Part shown: in pieces, positions 1 to 5,551 of the stretch
Numbering within the stretch: the stretch's first letter is position 1
How the letters are laid out: every line of letters begins with the position of its first letter
Source: Deltaproteobacteria bacterium
Lineage (GTDB): Bacteria > Desulfobacterota > Dissulfuribacteria > Dissulfuribacterales > QOAL01
Length of the DNA: 6,013 nt
Assembly: GCA_026988585.1 (NCBI GenBank)
Contig: JALSKY010000305.1
Span: 1 to 6,013 of the forward strand
Reading direction: 5' to 3'
Notes under the pieces: generated by a model
The model's input: only the letters and a program-made list of their open reading frames with translations
Told to the model about the DNA's origin: nothing
The model's database searches: none
Program-made: the position numbers and the translations under genes

Positions 1-271
1 GTTTTGTTAGCTCTATGCTTGTTATGGTTTCTAATCACTTAATCGGCCGGTCTTCTGATTTCTTAAATCTGCCATCAGTTTTTTTCGTTGTTGCCTTTCT
101 TAATGCATCAGCCGTGCCAACTCAGGGATTACTGCAAAAAAGCCACTGAGACGGTATAAAAGAAAGGAAATCATGTAAGATAAGAAAGGAGGTGACAAAA
201 AGGGATCGGTTCAGATGCCAAAAATTGGCAGCAGAGACAAAATTTTTGACTCAATATCTCCTGGCAGAGTT
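1..271. other. Non-coding left flank with orphan Shine-Dalgarno and possible gene remnant
   Basis: I find no gene I can support here. The plus strand has a TATAAA box (155-160) and a perfect ribosome-binding sequence, AAGGAGGTGA (186-195). The nearest starts are a GTG inside that sequence (192) and an ATG 19 bases beyond it (215); both open frames lying antisense to the phosphatase. On the minus strand, an ATG at 174 opens a 24-codon frame ending in TAA (100-102). The same frame continues for 22 basic, protein-like residues (ERQQRKKLMADLRNQK and on) to TAG (31-33), which could be the broken tail of a gene. A 6-bp inverted repeat TGCCAA/TTGGCA (216-230) has no T-tract beside it. The first 42 bases also read as a short hydrophobic tail ending in TAA, too short to judge. 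Confidence 0.3.
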
Positions 272-838
272 TCAAATGGACAATACTTTTGCTATCTCCT
301 GCCAGTTGCGCACCCGCCTGAAAGGGGCCTTGCCGTTCCGATTCCAGGGCTGGTCAAAAACCATGGCCTTTATACCCTGCTCATAGAGCTCCCGGCATGT
401 TTCCAGGTGATCCTCAACAAAATAATCCCTGCGCAGCTCCAGGAGCACCTGCCCCTTTGCATCATGGGCACCAGTGGCAATCACCTCTATATCACTATTA
501 CCAAGACCCTGAACCAACCACTCCTCAATGGGTTCCTTGAAAGGCCGGGCTGTAACAAAGGTGAGTCGGGATACCTCTCCCAGCCGGATCAACAGATCCC
601 TTGCCCCGGGAATAAAGGTCAGTCCAGTTCCCCACGGATCATTCAGGATCCGGCTGATTATCTCCTGGATTATCTCTTCAGGAAGAGGAAGACACTCCTC
701 AATCCAGTAGGAGGTTATATCCTCTTTGCGCATCTCATCAATACCGAACTGTTCCCGGGCAACCTTTATGAATGAGCCCATTGTGTCTGTAACCACCCCG
801 TCGATATCGAAGGCTATGGAACCGGGTCTAATCTCCAT
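272..838 (-). CDS. HAD-superfamily phosphatase, 5'(3')-nucleotidase-like
   Basis: 188-residue single-domain HAD hydrolase, probably a cytoplasmic phosphomonoesterase. All four HAD motifs are visible. Motif I is FDIDGVVTD with nucleophile Asp11 and acid/base Asp13; motif II is the Thr of VTARP (Thr96); motif III is probably Lys128; motif IV is FVEDH (Glu142, Asp143) for Mg2+. The small helical cap lies between motifs I and II (about 18-70). The FDQPWN segment near 161-166 resembles the 5'(3')-deoxyribonucleotidase (NT5C-like) branch, but the substrate cannot be read from sequence. I chose the ATG at 838 because AAAGGGG sits just upstream on the minus strand and the protein then starts 10 residues before the nucleophile. 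The frame stays open upstream to 943, but that extension is cysteine-rich and unlike the family. It is transcribed divergently from the ferredoxin and seems monocistronic. Confidence 0.88.
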   Translation of the reverse strand: MEIRPGSIAFDIDGVVTDTMGSFIKVAREQFGIDEMRKEDITSYWIEECLPLPEEIIQEIISRILNDPWGTGLTFIPGARDLLIRLGEVSRLTFVTARPFKEPIEEWLVQGLGNSDIEVIATGAHDAKGQVLLELRRDYFVEDHLETCRELYEQGIKAMVFDQPWNRNGKAPFRRVRNWQEIAKVLSI

Positions 839-893
839 GATTTTTACCCCTTTTTCTTCAGTAGGATCAGAACTCCCTTTATGGAACCACGAT

Positions 894-899
894 ATTATA
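894..899 (-). promoter_or_regulatory. Candidate -10 box for the HAD phosphatase
   Basis: On the minus strand there is a perfect TATAAT about 55 bases upstream of the phosphatase ATG, in the 125-base gap between the divergent genes. No good -35 hexamer lies at the usual distance, so the call rests on the -10 alone. Confidence 0.3.
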
Positions 900-909
900 T
901 TACAAATGA

Positions 910-938
910 TTGCAAAGCACCCTTTACAGATCTCTAAC
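910..938 (+). promoter_or_regulatory. Candidate promoter for the NIL-ferredoxin / mnmA / mtaB cluster
   Basis: TTGCAA (910-915) and TCTAAC (933-938) are separated by 17 bases, each matching 4 of 6 sigma-70 consensus positions. The -10 ends about 26 bases before the ferredoxin ATG, a plausible short leader. It is a weak match judged by eye. Confidence 0.25.
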
Positions 939-963
939 AACATGAGAAAGGACCTTTTTGAAT

Positions 964-1392
964 ATGTACAGACGGATGCTGGTTTTGAGGTTCCCGCCGG
1001 AGATTACAGATCTACCCCTGGTCTGCAATCTCAGCATGCAATACAACCTTTGTTTCAACATACTCAAGGCTACCATACTTCCAGGCCAGGAGGGGCTGAT
1101 GGTACTGGAGCTTTGGGGCCATCAGAAAAACGTTACTGCCGGCCTGGAATATCTCAAGGAAAAAGGTGTCAAGATAAAGTCTGTAGCCCAGGAGATCAGG
1201 CGAAATGAAGAACTCTGCGTGGATTGCGGTGCATGCACAGGTCTTTGTCCCACGGATGCCCTGATCATCGAACCGGCAACGGGAAAGATCCTGTTCAACC
1301 CGGAAAAATGCAAGGGGTGTGAACTCTGTGTCAAGGCATGTCCGGTCAAGGCCATGGAGATCAGGTTCTTCAAGGATAAGGTCCTGGCATGA
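964..1392 (+). CDS. NIL-domain 2[4Fe-4S] ferredoxin
   Basis: 142-residue soluble protein in two parts. Residues 1 to about 76 form a NIL domain (LVLRFPPE at the start, VLELWG near 47-52), the ACT-like fold also found at the C-terminus of the methionine importer ATPase MetN. Residues 82-130 form a bacterial-type ferredoxin with two full cluster motifs, CVDCGACTGLCP (Cys85, 88, 91, 95) and CKGCELCVKACP (Cys116, 119, 122, 126), so two [4Fe-4S] clusters are expected. Stand-alone NIL-ferredoxins are common in methanogens and Desulfobacterota; the Methanosarcina relative takes part in sulfide-dependent homocysteine synthesis. The partner here is unknown. The start is the ATG at 964, with AGAAAGGA about 11 bases before it; a TTG at 958 has better spacing and would add two residues. 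mnmA follows after 74 bases, so co-transcription is likely. Confidence 0.9.
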   Translation: MYRRMLVLRFPPEITDLPLVCNLSMQYNLCFNILKATILPGQEGLMVLELWGHQKNVTAGLEYLKEKGVKIKSVAQEIRRNEELCVDCGACTGLCPTDALIIEPATGKILFNPEKCKGCELCVKACPVKAMEIRFFKDKVLA

Positions 1393-1466
1393 TCATCTAT
1401 GACATGGAGTCTTTCAAAAGCGGCTCCTGTATTTAACACCGCCATTTGTACGGGCACTATTAGTTC

Positions 1467-2603
1467 ATGGAAAAGAGACTGATAGATAGGATCAGAAAAC
1501 AGATAAGGCGGAGAGTCCGCAATCTTGGTGGCACCGCAGAGAGAGGCAGTGTATCTGTCCTTGTGGGGATGAGCGGGGGTATAGACAGCGCTGTAACCCT
1601 GGGACTGCTGAAGGAGGCCGGGATCCCCACCCGCGCACTTTTCATCTTGATGTTCGATTCCCCCCAGACAGAAAACGCTCTGGAATCTGCCAGGGAGGTC
1701 TGTTGCCGTTTCCGAACCCCTATAGTGGTTCAGGATCAGCGGGAGGTATTTCAGCAGATAGTGGTGGACTATTTCACAGCATCCTACATGGCAGGACGCA
1801 CCCCCAATCCCTGTGTCATCTGCAACAGGGAGATCAAGTTCAGGGCTATGCTGGCCAGGGCAGCAGAGCTCGGCACAGATTTCATTTCTACCGGGCACTA
1901 TGCCAGGATAGCCGTTACATCCCAAAACAGGGCATTTCTGCTAAGGGCCAGGAGCCGCAGAAAGGATCAGAGCTACTTTATTCACCGTATGGAGCTCCCG
2001 TGGCTCATGCACACCATCTTTCCTCTCGCTGAGCTGGAAAAGGAGCAGGTCCATCAGCTCGCAGCCCACTGGGGCCTGACACACCTGGTTCAGCCAGAGA
2101 GCCAGGAGGTCTGTTTCCTTAAAAACGGCCTTGGCGACAACTACCGGAATTTTCTCTCCATGGTGATGCCTGAACCTGAAATGCCGGGACAGGTGGTGGA
2201 TTCCACTGGCAAGATCTTTGGTTCCCACAAGGGGCTTTTCAACTACACCATCGGCCAGAGGCGAGGCCTGAACCTGCCGGATTCCACGCCCTGGTATGTC
2301 ATTGGTATGGAACCTGAAAATAACCGGCTCGTCATAGGCAAGGAGCAGGAGCTCTACTCCAGCGAGATGAAGGTGTCAAAGCTTCATCTCCTGGTTCCTT
2401 ACAATCCTGCCATTTTCTCAGTCTGCCAGGTGAAGATCAGATACCAGAGCAGACCTGTGGAGTGTAGTGTTGAGATGGGAACCGATTCCCCAGGCCAGGC
2501 CCGTGTAATCTTCAAGGAACCCCAGCGCGCCATCACGCCTGGCCAGTTTGCGGTCTTCTATAAAGGTCCTCTGGTCCTGGGTGGAGGAGAGATATGCAGG
2601 TAG
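1467..2603 (+). CDS. mnmA: tRNA-specific 2-thiouridylase MnmA
   Basis: Cytoplasmic ATP-dependent enzyme that adenylates U34 of tRNA-Lys, -Glu and -Gln and replaces its O2 with sulfur. At 378 residues it has normal family length. Visible motifs are the PP-loop GMSGGIDSAVT (34-44), GRTPNPCVICNREIKF (110-125), GTDFISTGHYARI (136-148), KDQSYFI (166-172), SQEVCF (212-217) and YTIGQRRGL (260-268); the C-terminal beta domain ends near VLGGGEI. The expected cysteine pair is Cys119 and Cys216. Cys116 stands where the E. coli enzyme has Asp99, making a CxxC plus distal Cys set suited to an [Fe-S] cluster. The ATG is forced: an in-frame TAG lies at 1461-1463 and the next Met is inside the PP-loop. There is a basic N-terminal extension of about 30 residues and no clear ribosome-binding site. 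Its last 10 bases overlap mtaB. Confidence 0.96.
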   Translation: MEKRLIDRIRKQIRRRVRNLGGTAERGSVSVLVGMSGGIDSAVTLGLLKEAGIPTRALFILMFDSPQTENALESAREVCCRFRTPIVVQDQREVFQQIVVDYFTASYMAGRTPNPCVICNREIKFRAMLARAAELGTDFISTGHYARIAVTSQNRAFLLRARSRRKDQSYFIHRMELPWLMHTIFPLAELEKEQVHQLAAHWGLTHLVQPESQEVCFLKNGLGDNYRNFLSMVMPEPEMPGQVVDSTGKIFGSHKGLFNYTIGQRRGLNLPDSTPWYVIGMEPENNRLVIGKEQELYSSEMKVSKLHLLVPYNPAIFSVCQVKIRYQSRPVECSVEMGTDSPGQARVIFKEPQRAITPGQFAVFYKGPLVLGGGEICR

Positions 2604-4096
2604 CATTGCGCACCCTGGGGTGCAAGGTGAACCAGTTTGAGACCCAGGCCATTGCCGAGCAGTTCCAGGAGCAGGGCTGTATACTGGTTCATGATTTCGA
2701 GACAGCAGATATCATCCTGATCAACACCTGTACAGTTACAGCAAAGGCTGCATATCAGTCCAGACAGGCGATAAACAGGGCATTGCGGGAGAATCCCGAG
2801 GCCATAGTTGCTGCTACTGGATGCTATGTCCAGGTAGGCTCAACCGAGATAGTTGACAGGATAGGTCCAAGGATTCTGATGATAGGAAATGATATGAAGG
2901 CAGAGGCTGCATCCATCTGTCTCTTTGCAGCCTCTGGAACCAAGACCAATTTTGGAATCTATATCGGTGAGATACGAAACATGCTGAGGATTGCGCCTCT
3001 TAAAATCTCTATGCCAGGGAGCCGGGCCCGGGTCTATCTCAAGGTCCAGGATGGTTGCAACGCCTTCTGTTCCTACTGCATAGTCCCTTATGCCAGAGGG
3101 AGATCCAGGAGCATGCCTGTTGAAGAGGTGGTGAAGCAGGTGGAACTTTTGAGGGATCATGGAGTTCGGGAAATAGTCATAACAGGGATCCATGTTGGGG
3201 CCTATGGTGCTGACCTACCGGAAAACCCTGACCTCTTGAGGCTGTTCATCCGGCTCTGTTCCGGGTTTCCTGATCTCTGGTTCCGGCTCAGCTCCATTGA
3301 GCCAGCAGAGCTGACAGGCGATTTCCTGGATTTTGCAGCATCAACTGAAAATTTCTGCCACCATCTCCACGTTCCTCTCCAGAGCGGGTCAGGGAAGGTG
3401 CTCAGGGCCATGAAGCGTGGCTACACGCCTGAAGAATATCGGGCCACCATATTGAAAATCGTTGAGAAGATGCCTGATGCCTGTATCGGGACGGACGTGC
3501 TCACCGGTTTTCCTGCAGAGGGAGTAGAGGAGTTTATGGAGACGGTCAATTTCCTGAAGGATCTGCCTGTCTCCTATGTTCACGCATTTCCATACTCACG
3601 TCGGCCAGGGACCGAGGCCAGCGGATTCAACTCCCTCTCCACCAAAAAGGAGGCAGCCCGCCGTGCAGCTCTCATCAGGGAGATAGGAGAGGAAAAACGG
3701 ATTGCATTTTACAGGCAAAACCTCGGCGGCACCATGCCTGCCATTGTGGAACAGGTTAAAGAATGGGGACAGGCGAAAAAAGAGACAACAGGAAATGGAG
3801 ATGAAGGAAAGACTCAGATTGCCGGGGCAGAGCCTGTCTCAGAAACGAAGGCAGTGGCCATCTGCCGCACCAGCAACTACATACCGGTAATGGTCCCTGT
3901 AACCGAGAACCCGGCGAAGAACCTGGCAGCCCCTGTTCAGAAAAACCGGATCATCACACTGACCATCGAGAGGCTTGATGAAAACAACAATATGGTTTGG
4001 GGACAGGCAAAAAAACCGTTATCTCCGGCAAGATCAAAGGCAAGGAGCAACAGAGCGAATACTACTCCATGTCAAACCCGGATCACTGAAGATTAG
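2594..4096 (+). CDS. mtaB: tRNA t6A37 methylthiotransferase MtaB, with two repeat insertions in the TRAM region
   Basis: Radical-SAM methylthiotransferase that converts t6A37 to ms2t6A37 in ANN-decoding tRNAs. The UPF0004 domain opens with TLGCKVNQFETQ (Cys10) and carries Cys46 (NTCTV) and Cys77 (TGCY) for the auxiliary [4Fe-4S] cluster. The radical-SAM motif CNAFCSYC supplies Cys155, 159 and 162, followed by YARGRSRS and the conserved HVPLQSGS (259-266). LGCKVNQ favours MtaB over MiaB or RimO. GGAGGAGAG inside mnmA precedes the ATG, so translation is probably coupled to mnmA. At 500 residues it is longer than usual. WGQAKK occurs at 391-396 and again at 469-474. Excising 81 bases at the first site and 23 at the second gives VEQVKETKAVAICRTSNYIP and ENNNMVISGKIKG, a normal-looking TRAM domain. 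The last 26 residues as annotated look like an out-of-frame tail; the -1 frame from 4015 to TGA 4087-4089 looks authentic. Confidence 0.93.
   Translation: MQVALRTLGCKVNQFETQAIAEQFQEQGCILVHDFETADIILINTCTVTAKAAYQSRQAINRALRENPEAIVAATGCYVQVGSTEIVDRIGPRILMIGNDMKAEAASICLFAASGTKTNFGIYIGEIRNMLRIAPLKISMPGSRARVYLKVQDGCNAFCSYCIVPYARGRSRSMPVEEVVKQVELLRDHGVREIVITGIHVGAYGADLPENPDLLRLFIRLCSGFPDLWFRLSSIEPAELTGDFLDFAASTENFCHHLHVPLQSGSGKVLRAMKRGYTPEEYRATILKIVEKMPDACIGTDVLTGFPAEGVEEFMETVNFLKDLPVSYVHAFPYSRRPGTEASGFNSLSTKKEAARRAALIREIGEEKRIAFYRQNLGGTMPAIVEQVKEWGQAKKETTGNGDEGKTQIAGAEPVSETKAVAICRTSNYIPVMVPVTENPAKNLAAPVQKNRIITLTIERLDENNNMVWGQAKKPLSPARSKARSNRANTTPCQTRITED
3764..3841 (+). mobile_element. 78-bp repeat-flanked insertion inside mtaB (copy A)
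   Basis: The segment starts TGGGGACAGGC and ends GCCTGTCTCA, giving imperfect terminal inverted repeats: nine paired bases including one G-U. It is flanked by GAA on both sides (3761-3763 and 3842-3844), as expected of a 3-bp target duplication. Element plus one duplicate is 81 bases, exactly 27 codons, so mtaB stays in frame and gains a hydrophilic loop (WGQAKKETTGNGDEGK and on). Removing it rejoins VEQVKE to TKAVAICRTSNYIPV, the expected start of a TRAM domain. No transposase is nearby; if mobile, it was moved in trans. Confidence 0.6.
3998..4017 (+). mobile_element. 20-bp half-element insertion near the mtaB 3' end (copy B)
   Basis: TGGGGACAGGCAAAAAAACC is flanked by GTT at 3995-3997 and 4018-4020. 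Its first 18 bases match copy A (3764-3781) at 17 positions, in the same orientation and the same codon phase. No right-hand inverted repeat is visible, so it would be a truncated unit. Element plus one GTT is 23 bases, which is not a multiple of three. Removing it restores MVISGKIKG in the ancestral frame. The GTT duplication is short enough to arise by chance, so boundaries are tentative. Confidence 0.5.
4009..4015 (+). other. A7 run phased as a -1 slippery heptamer in mtaB
   Basis: The annotated frame reads GCA AAA AAA CCG, which places A AAA AAA in the X XXY YYZ phase for -1 ribosomal slippage. After slipping, decoding resumes at 4015 with ACC and runs 24 codons (TVISGKIKGKEQQSEYY and on) to TGA 4087-4089, giving a 498-residue protein with an authentic-looking end. 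Without slippage the tail is 26 residues rich in Arg, Ser, Pro and Thr ending at 4096. GGGG lies 6-9 bases upstream and might act as an internal Shine-Dalgarno stimulator; I see no strong downstream stem. RNA-polymerase slippage or a plain mutation are alternatives. Confidence 0.5.
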
Positions 4097-4113
4097 TCAG
4101 GGAACAAGGGGTA

Positions 4114-4983
4114 TCATAATATCTTTTTCATAAACTGGGGCAGGCAGAAGGCGGCTTCATGTATCTCCCTGTTGTAATATCTCAGCTCCTGAAGCAGCTC
4201 TTTATCCATTGTGCGGGCAGGGCTGAATCCGGACAGGTCATCTGCTTCAGCCTGGCGCAGGTTGTCGGCAGATGCAAGACACCAGGACCAGAATCCTCCA
4301 GGATAAGTAGGAATGGGGGCAGTATAGAATCTCACCTTGCTGAATCCTGCTGATTCAAGCCGTCTTTTAATATCCCGCATCAGTTCCAGATGGTGCACCG
4401 GCGATTCTGTCTGTGCTGCCAGAATCCCTCCAGGACGCAGGGCGCTGAGACAAGCAGTATAAAATTCCTGGGAAAAGAGCACCTCTCCAGGCCCCACAGG
4501 ATCTGTCGAATCTATTATGATCAGATCAAATCTGGACGGCTGCTGTCTGGCAAAATCCGCACCATCCTGATAGAGAATGGTCACCCTGGAATCATCCATG
4601 CTGCAGGCGATCTCAGGGAAGAACCGCATGGACGTGTCCACTACATGTCTGTCGATTTCACATAGCACTATCTCTCGGAGGCAATTGTGGCGGGCCAGCT
4701 CCCGAACCGTTCCGCCATCCCCACCACCTATGACAAGGACCTTTTCCGGTGCGGGATGGGCAAATAGGGCTGGATGGGTGATCATCTCGTGGTAGATAAA
4801 TTCATCCCGCTGTGTCAACATCACCAGGCCGTCGAGCAAAAGCATCCTGCCAAACTCCACCGTTTCCAGCACGTCTATCTGCTGATACTCAGATTGATAT
4901 GAATAGAGTGTCTTAACACATTTAATACCAAACCTGATTCCCTTGTCATGATCCTCAAAATACCAAAGTTCCATATTTCCCAT
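4114..4983 (-). CDS. speE: Spermidine synthase (polyamine aminopropyltransferase)
   Basis: Cytoplasmic enzyme that transfers the aminopropyl group of decarboxylated S-adenosylmethionine to putrescine, giving spermidine and methylthioadenosine. At 289 residues it has normal length. The N-terminal beta domain includes MLLLDGLVMLTQRDEFIYHE (47-66). The Rossmann core has VLVIGGGDGGTVRE (82-95), the acidic nucleotide-binding CEID (108-111), QDGADF (139-144) and IIDSTDPVGPGEVLF (156-170), with probable catalytic Asp158 and Asp161; YPGGFWSW follows near the C-terminus. I chose the ATG at 4983, six bases after AGGA; a TTG (4989) and an internal ATG (4974) are alternatives. It converges on mtaB with 17 bases between the stops and no visible terminator. 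The cytochrome lies 79 bases upstream on the same strand, so one transcript is possible. No speD for AdoMet decarboxylase is in view. Confidence 0.95.
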   Translation of the reverse strand: MGNMELWYFEDHDKGIRFGIKCVKTLYSYQSEYQQIDVLETVEFGRMLLLDGLVMLTQRDEFIYHEMITHPALFAHPAPEKVLVIGGGDGGTVRELARHNCLREIVLCEIDRHVVDTSMRFFPEIACSMDDSRVTILYQDGADFARQQPSRFDLIIIDSTDPVGPGEVLFSQEFYTACLSALRPGGILAAQTESPVHHLELMRDIKRRLESAGFSKVRFYTAPIPTYPGGFWSWCLASADNLRQAEADDLSGFSPARTMDKELLQELRYYNREIHEAAFCLPQFMKKIL

Positions 4984-4985
4984 GT

Positions 4986-5015
4986 TCAATCCTGTTCAAG
5001 ATCGTCTTGATTCAT
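4986..5015 (-). promoter_or_regulatory. Possible nine-codon leader peptide ahead of speE
   Basis: The minus strand encodes MNQDDLEQD and a TGA stop two bases before the speE ATG. A GAAGG lies about nine bases before its own ATG. This geometry would allow coupled or leader-controlled translation of speE, but such a short frame may be chance. Confidence 0.15.
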
Positions 5016-5062
5016 CCTGTCTGCCCTTCTTCTCTTTACTCTTTTTGTCCTTTCAGAGGCTA

Positions 5063-5440
5063 CTACTTATGGTCGGGTCTAAGTCTTTTATGACAGAAGA
5101 GACATCTCTCCTTGGGCGGATGCCCTTCTGGCAAAGGCATTCCCCCCTCAACACTGTGACATCTTTCACAATAGGCCTCAGCCTTCTTCTTGCCCATCTT
5201 GAAAAACTTGACATGGTCACCATCATAGGGCACTGGCGGAGTTGTCTCAGGCGGCGCCCTGAAGAGAAACCATAACAAAAGAACAGAAAAGATAACAAAG
5301 CCAAGATTGGCCCAAAAGACAAAACGTTTGGACTTCCCTGGATTGGACTGTTGCCCATGCTCACTGGTGCCGGATTCCTGACCGTCTGCGGCAATGCCAC
5401 AGCTCTTTCCAGACGTTTCTCTATTTTCTCTATCATCCAT
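5063..5440 (-). CDS. Membrane-anchored di-heme c-type cytochrome
   Basis: 125-residue protein with one membrane segment and two c-heme sites, probably an electron carrier on the periplasmic face. Residues 1-39 are hydrophilic and end in the positive stretch KSKR; 40-60 are hydrophobic (FVFWANLGFVIFSVLLLWFL), which predicts the N-terminus inside and the rest outside. A Pro-rich linker leads to CERCH (91-95) and CLFCH (113-117). His76, His107 and His124 are candidate distal ligands. I do not recognise a named family; the heme part resembles small multiheme cytochromes of sulfate reducers. This frame was preferred over an overlapping one because only it has the CxxCH pair and a clean membrane segment. 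AGAAGGA lies 15 bases before the ATG, an unusually long spacing with no alternative start. speE lies downstream; export and heme attachment would need Sec and Ccm systems encoded elsewhere. Confidence 0.85.
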   Translation of the reverse strand: MDDRENRETSGKSCGIAADGQESGTSEHGQQSNPGKSKRFVFWANLGFVIFSVLLLWFLFRAPPETTPPVPYDGDHVKFFKMGKKKAEAYCERCHSVEGGMPLPEGHPPKERCLFCHKRLRPDHK

Positions 5441-5486
5441 GATAATTTTATAAAATCCTTCTTCTAATCATCTTGAACTTCTCTTA

Positions 5487-5514
5487 ACTATAGCTCTCAC
5501 TTCCGTTTCTGTAA
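5487..5514 (-). promoter_or_regulatory. Candidate promoter for the cytochrome
   Basis: On the minus strand TTACAG (5509-5514) and TATAGT (5487-5492) are 16 bases apart, a fair sigma-70 match that ends 46 bases before the cytochrome ATG. The -35 adjoins the dyad at 5514-5526, so a protein bound there could act on this promoter. Confidence 0.35.
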
Positions 5515-5526
5515 TGTGAGTCACAT
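5514..5526. promoter_or_regulatory. 13-bp dyad ATGTGAGTCACAT, possible operator
   Basis: Perfect 6+1+6 palindrome. A second TCACA follows at 5532-5536, 11 bases (one helical turn) after the first TCACA at 5521-5525. TGTGA/TCACA are half-sites of the CRP/FNR type, but the one-base centre is not the usual six, so no regulator is named. It lies between the divergent cytochrome and ligase genes. Confidence 0.35.
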
Positions 5527-5551
5527 AAATATCACAAACGGCAGGATAATT

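Noticed and set aside
216..230. TGCCAA/TTGGCA inverted repeat as a terminator for the HAD gene
   Set aside because: The stem is only 6 bp and AT-containing, and the nearest T-run on the minus strand is too far away.
215..775. 186-codon open frame on the plus strand after a strong ribosome-binding sequence
   Set aside because: It lies almost wholly antisense to the HAD phosphatase, whose motifs are intact. Its translation resembles no family and the ATG is 19 bases from the Shine-Dalgarno sequence.
1389..1436. 15-codon frame starting in the stop of the NIL-ferredoxin (ATGA overlap)
   Set aside because: Too short, and no recognisable sequence. The overlap is suggestive of coupling but chance is as likely.
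1122..1925. 267-codon open frame on the minus strand
   Set aside because: It is antisense to the ferredoxin and mnmA, both with complete diagnostic motifs, and its own translation has no recognisable domain.
2185..2195. GGGACAGG in mnmA and TGACAGGC near 3315 in mtaB as further repeat copies
   Set aside because: Only 7-8 bases match, they lack the TGGGG start and flanking duplications, and they fall in normal conserved coding sequence.
4090..4116. Shared terminator between convergent mtaB and speE
   Set aside because: The 17-base gap and its surroundings show no GC-rich stem followed by T-residues on either strand.
5053..5436. 127-codon minus-strand frame overlapping the cytochrome
   Set aside because: It is the shifted reading of the same DNA. 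It lacks CxxCH and a clean membrane segment, whereas the chosen frame has both.
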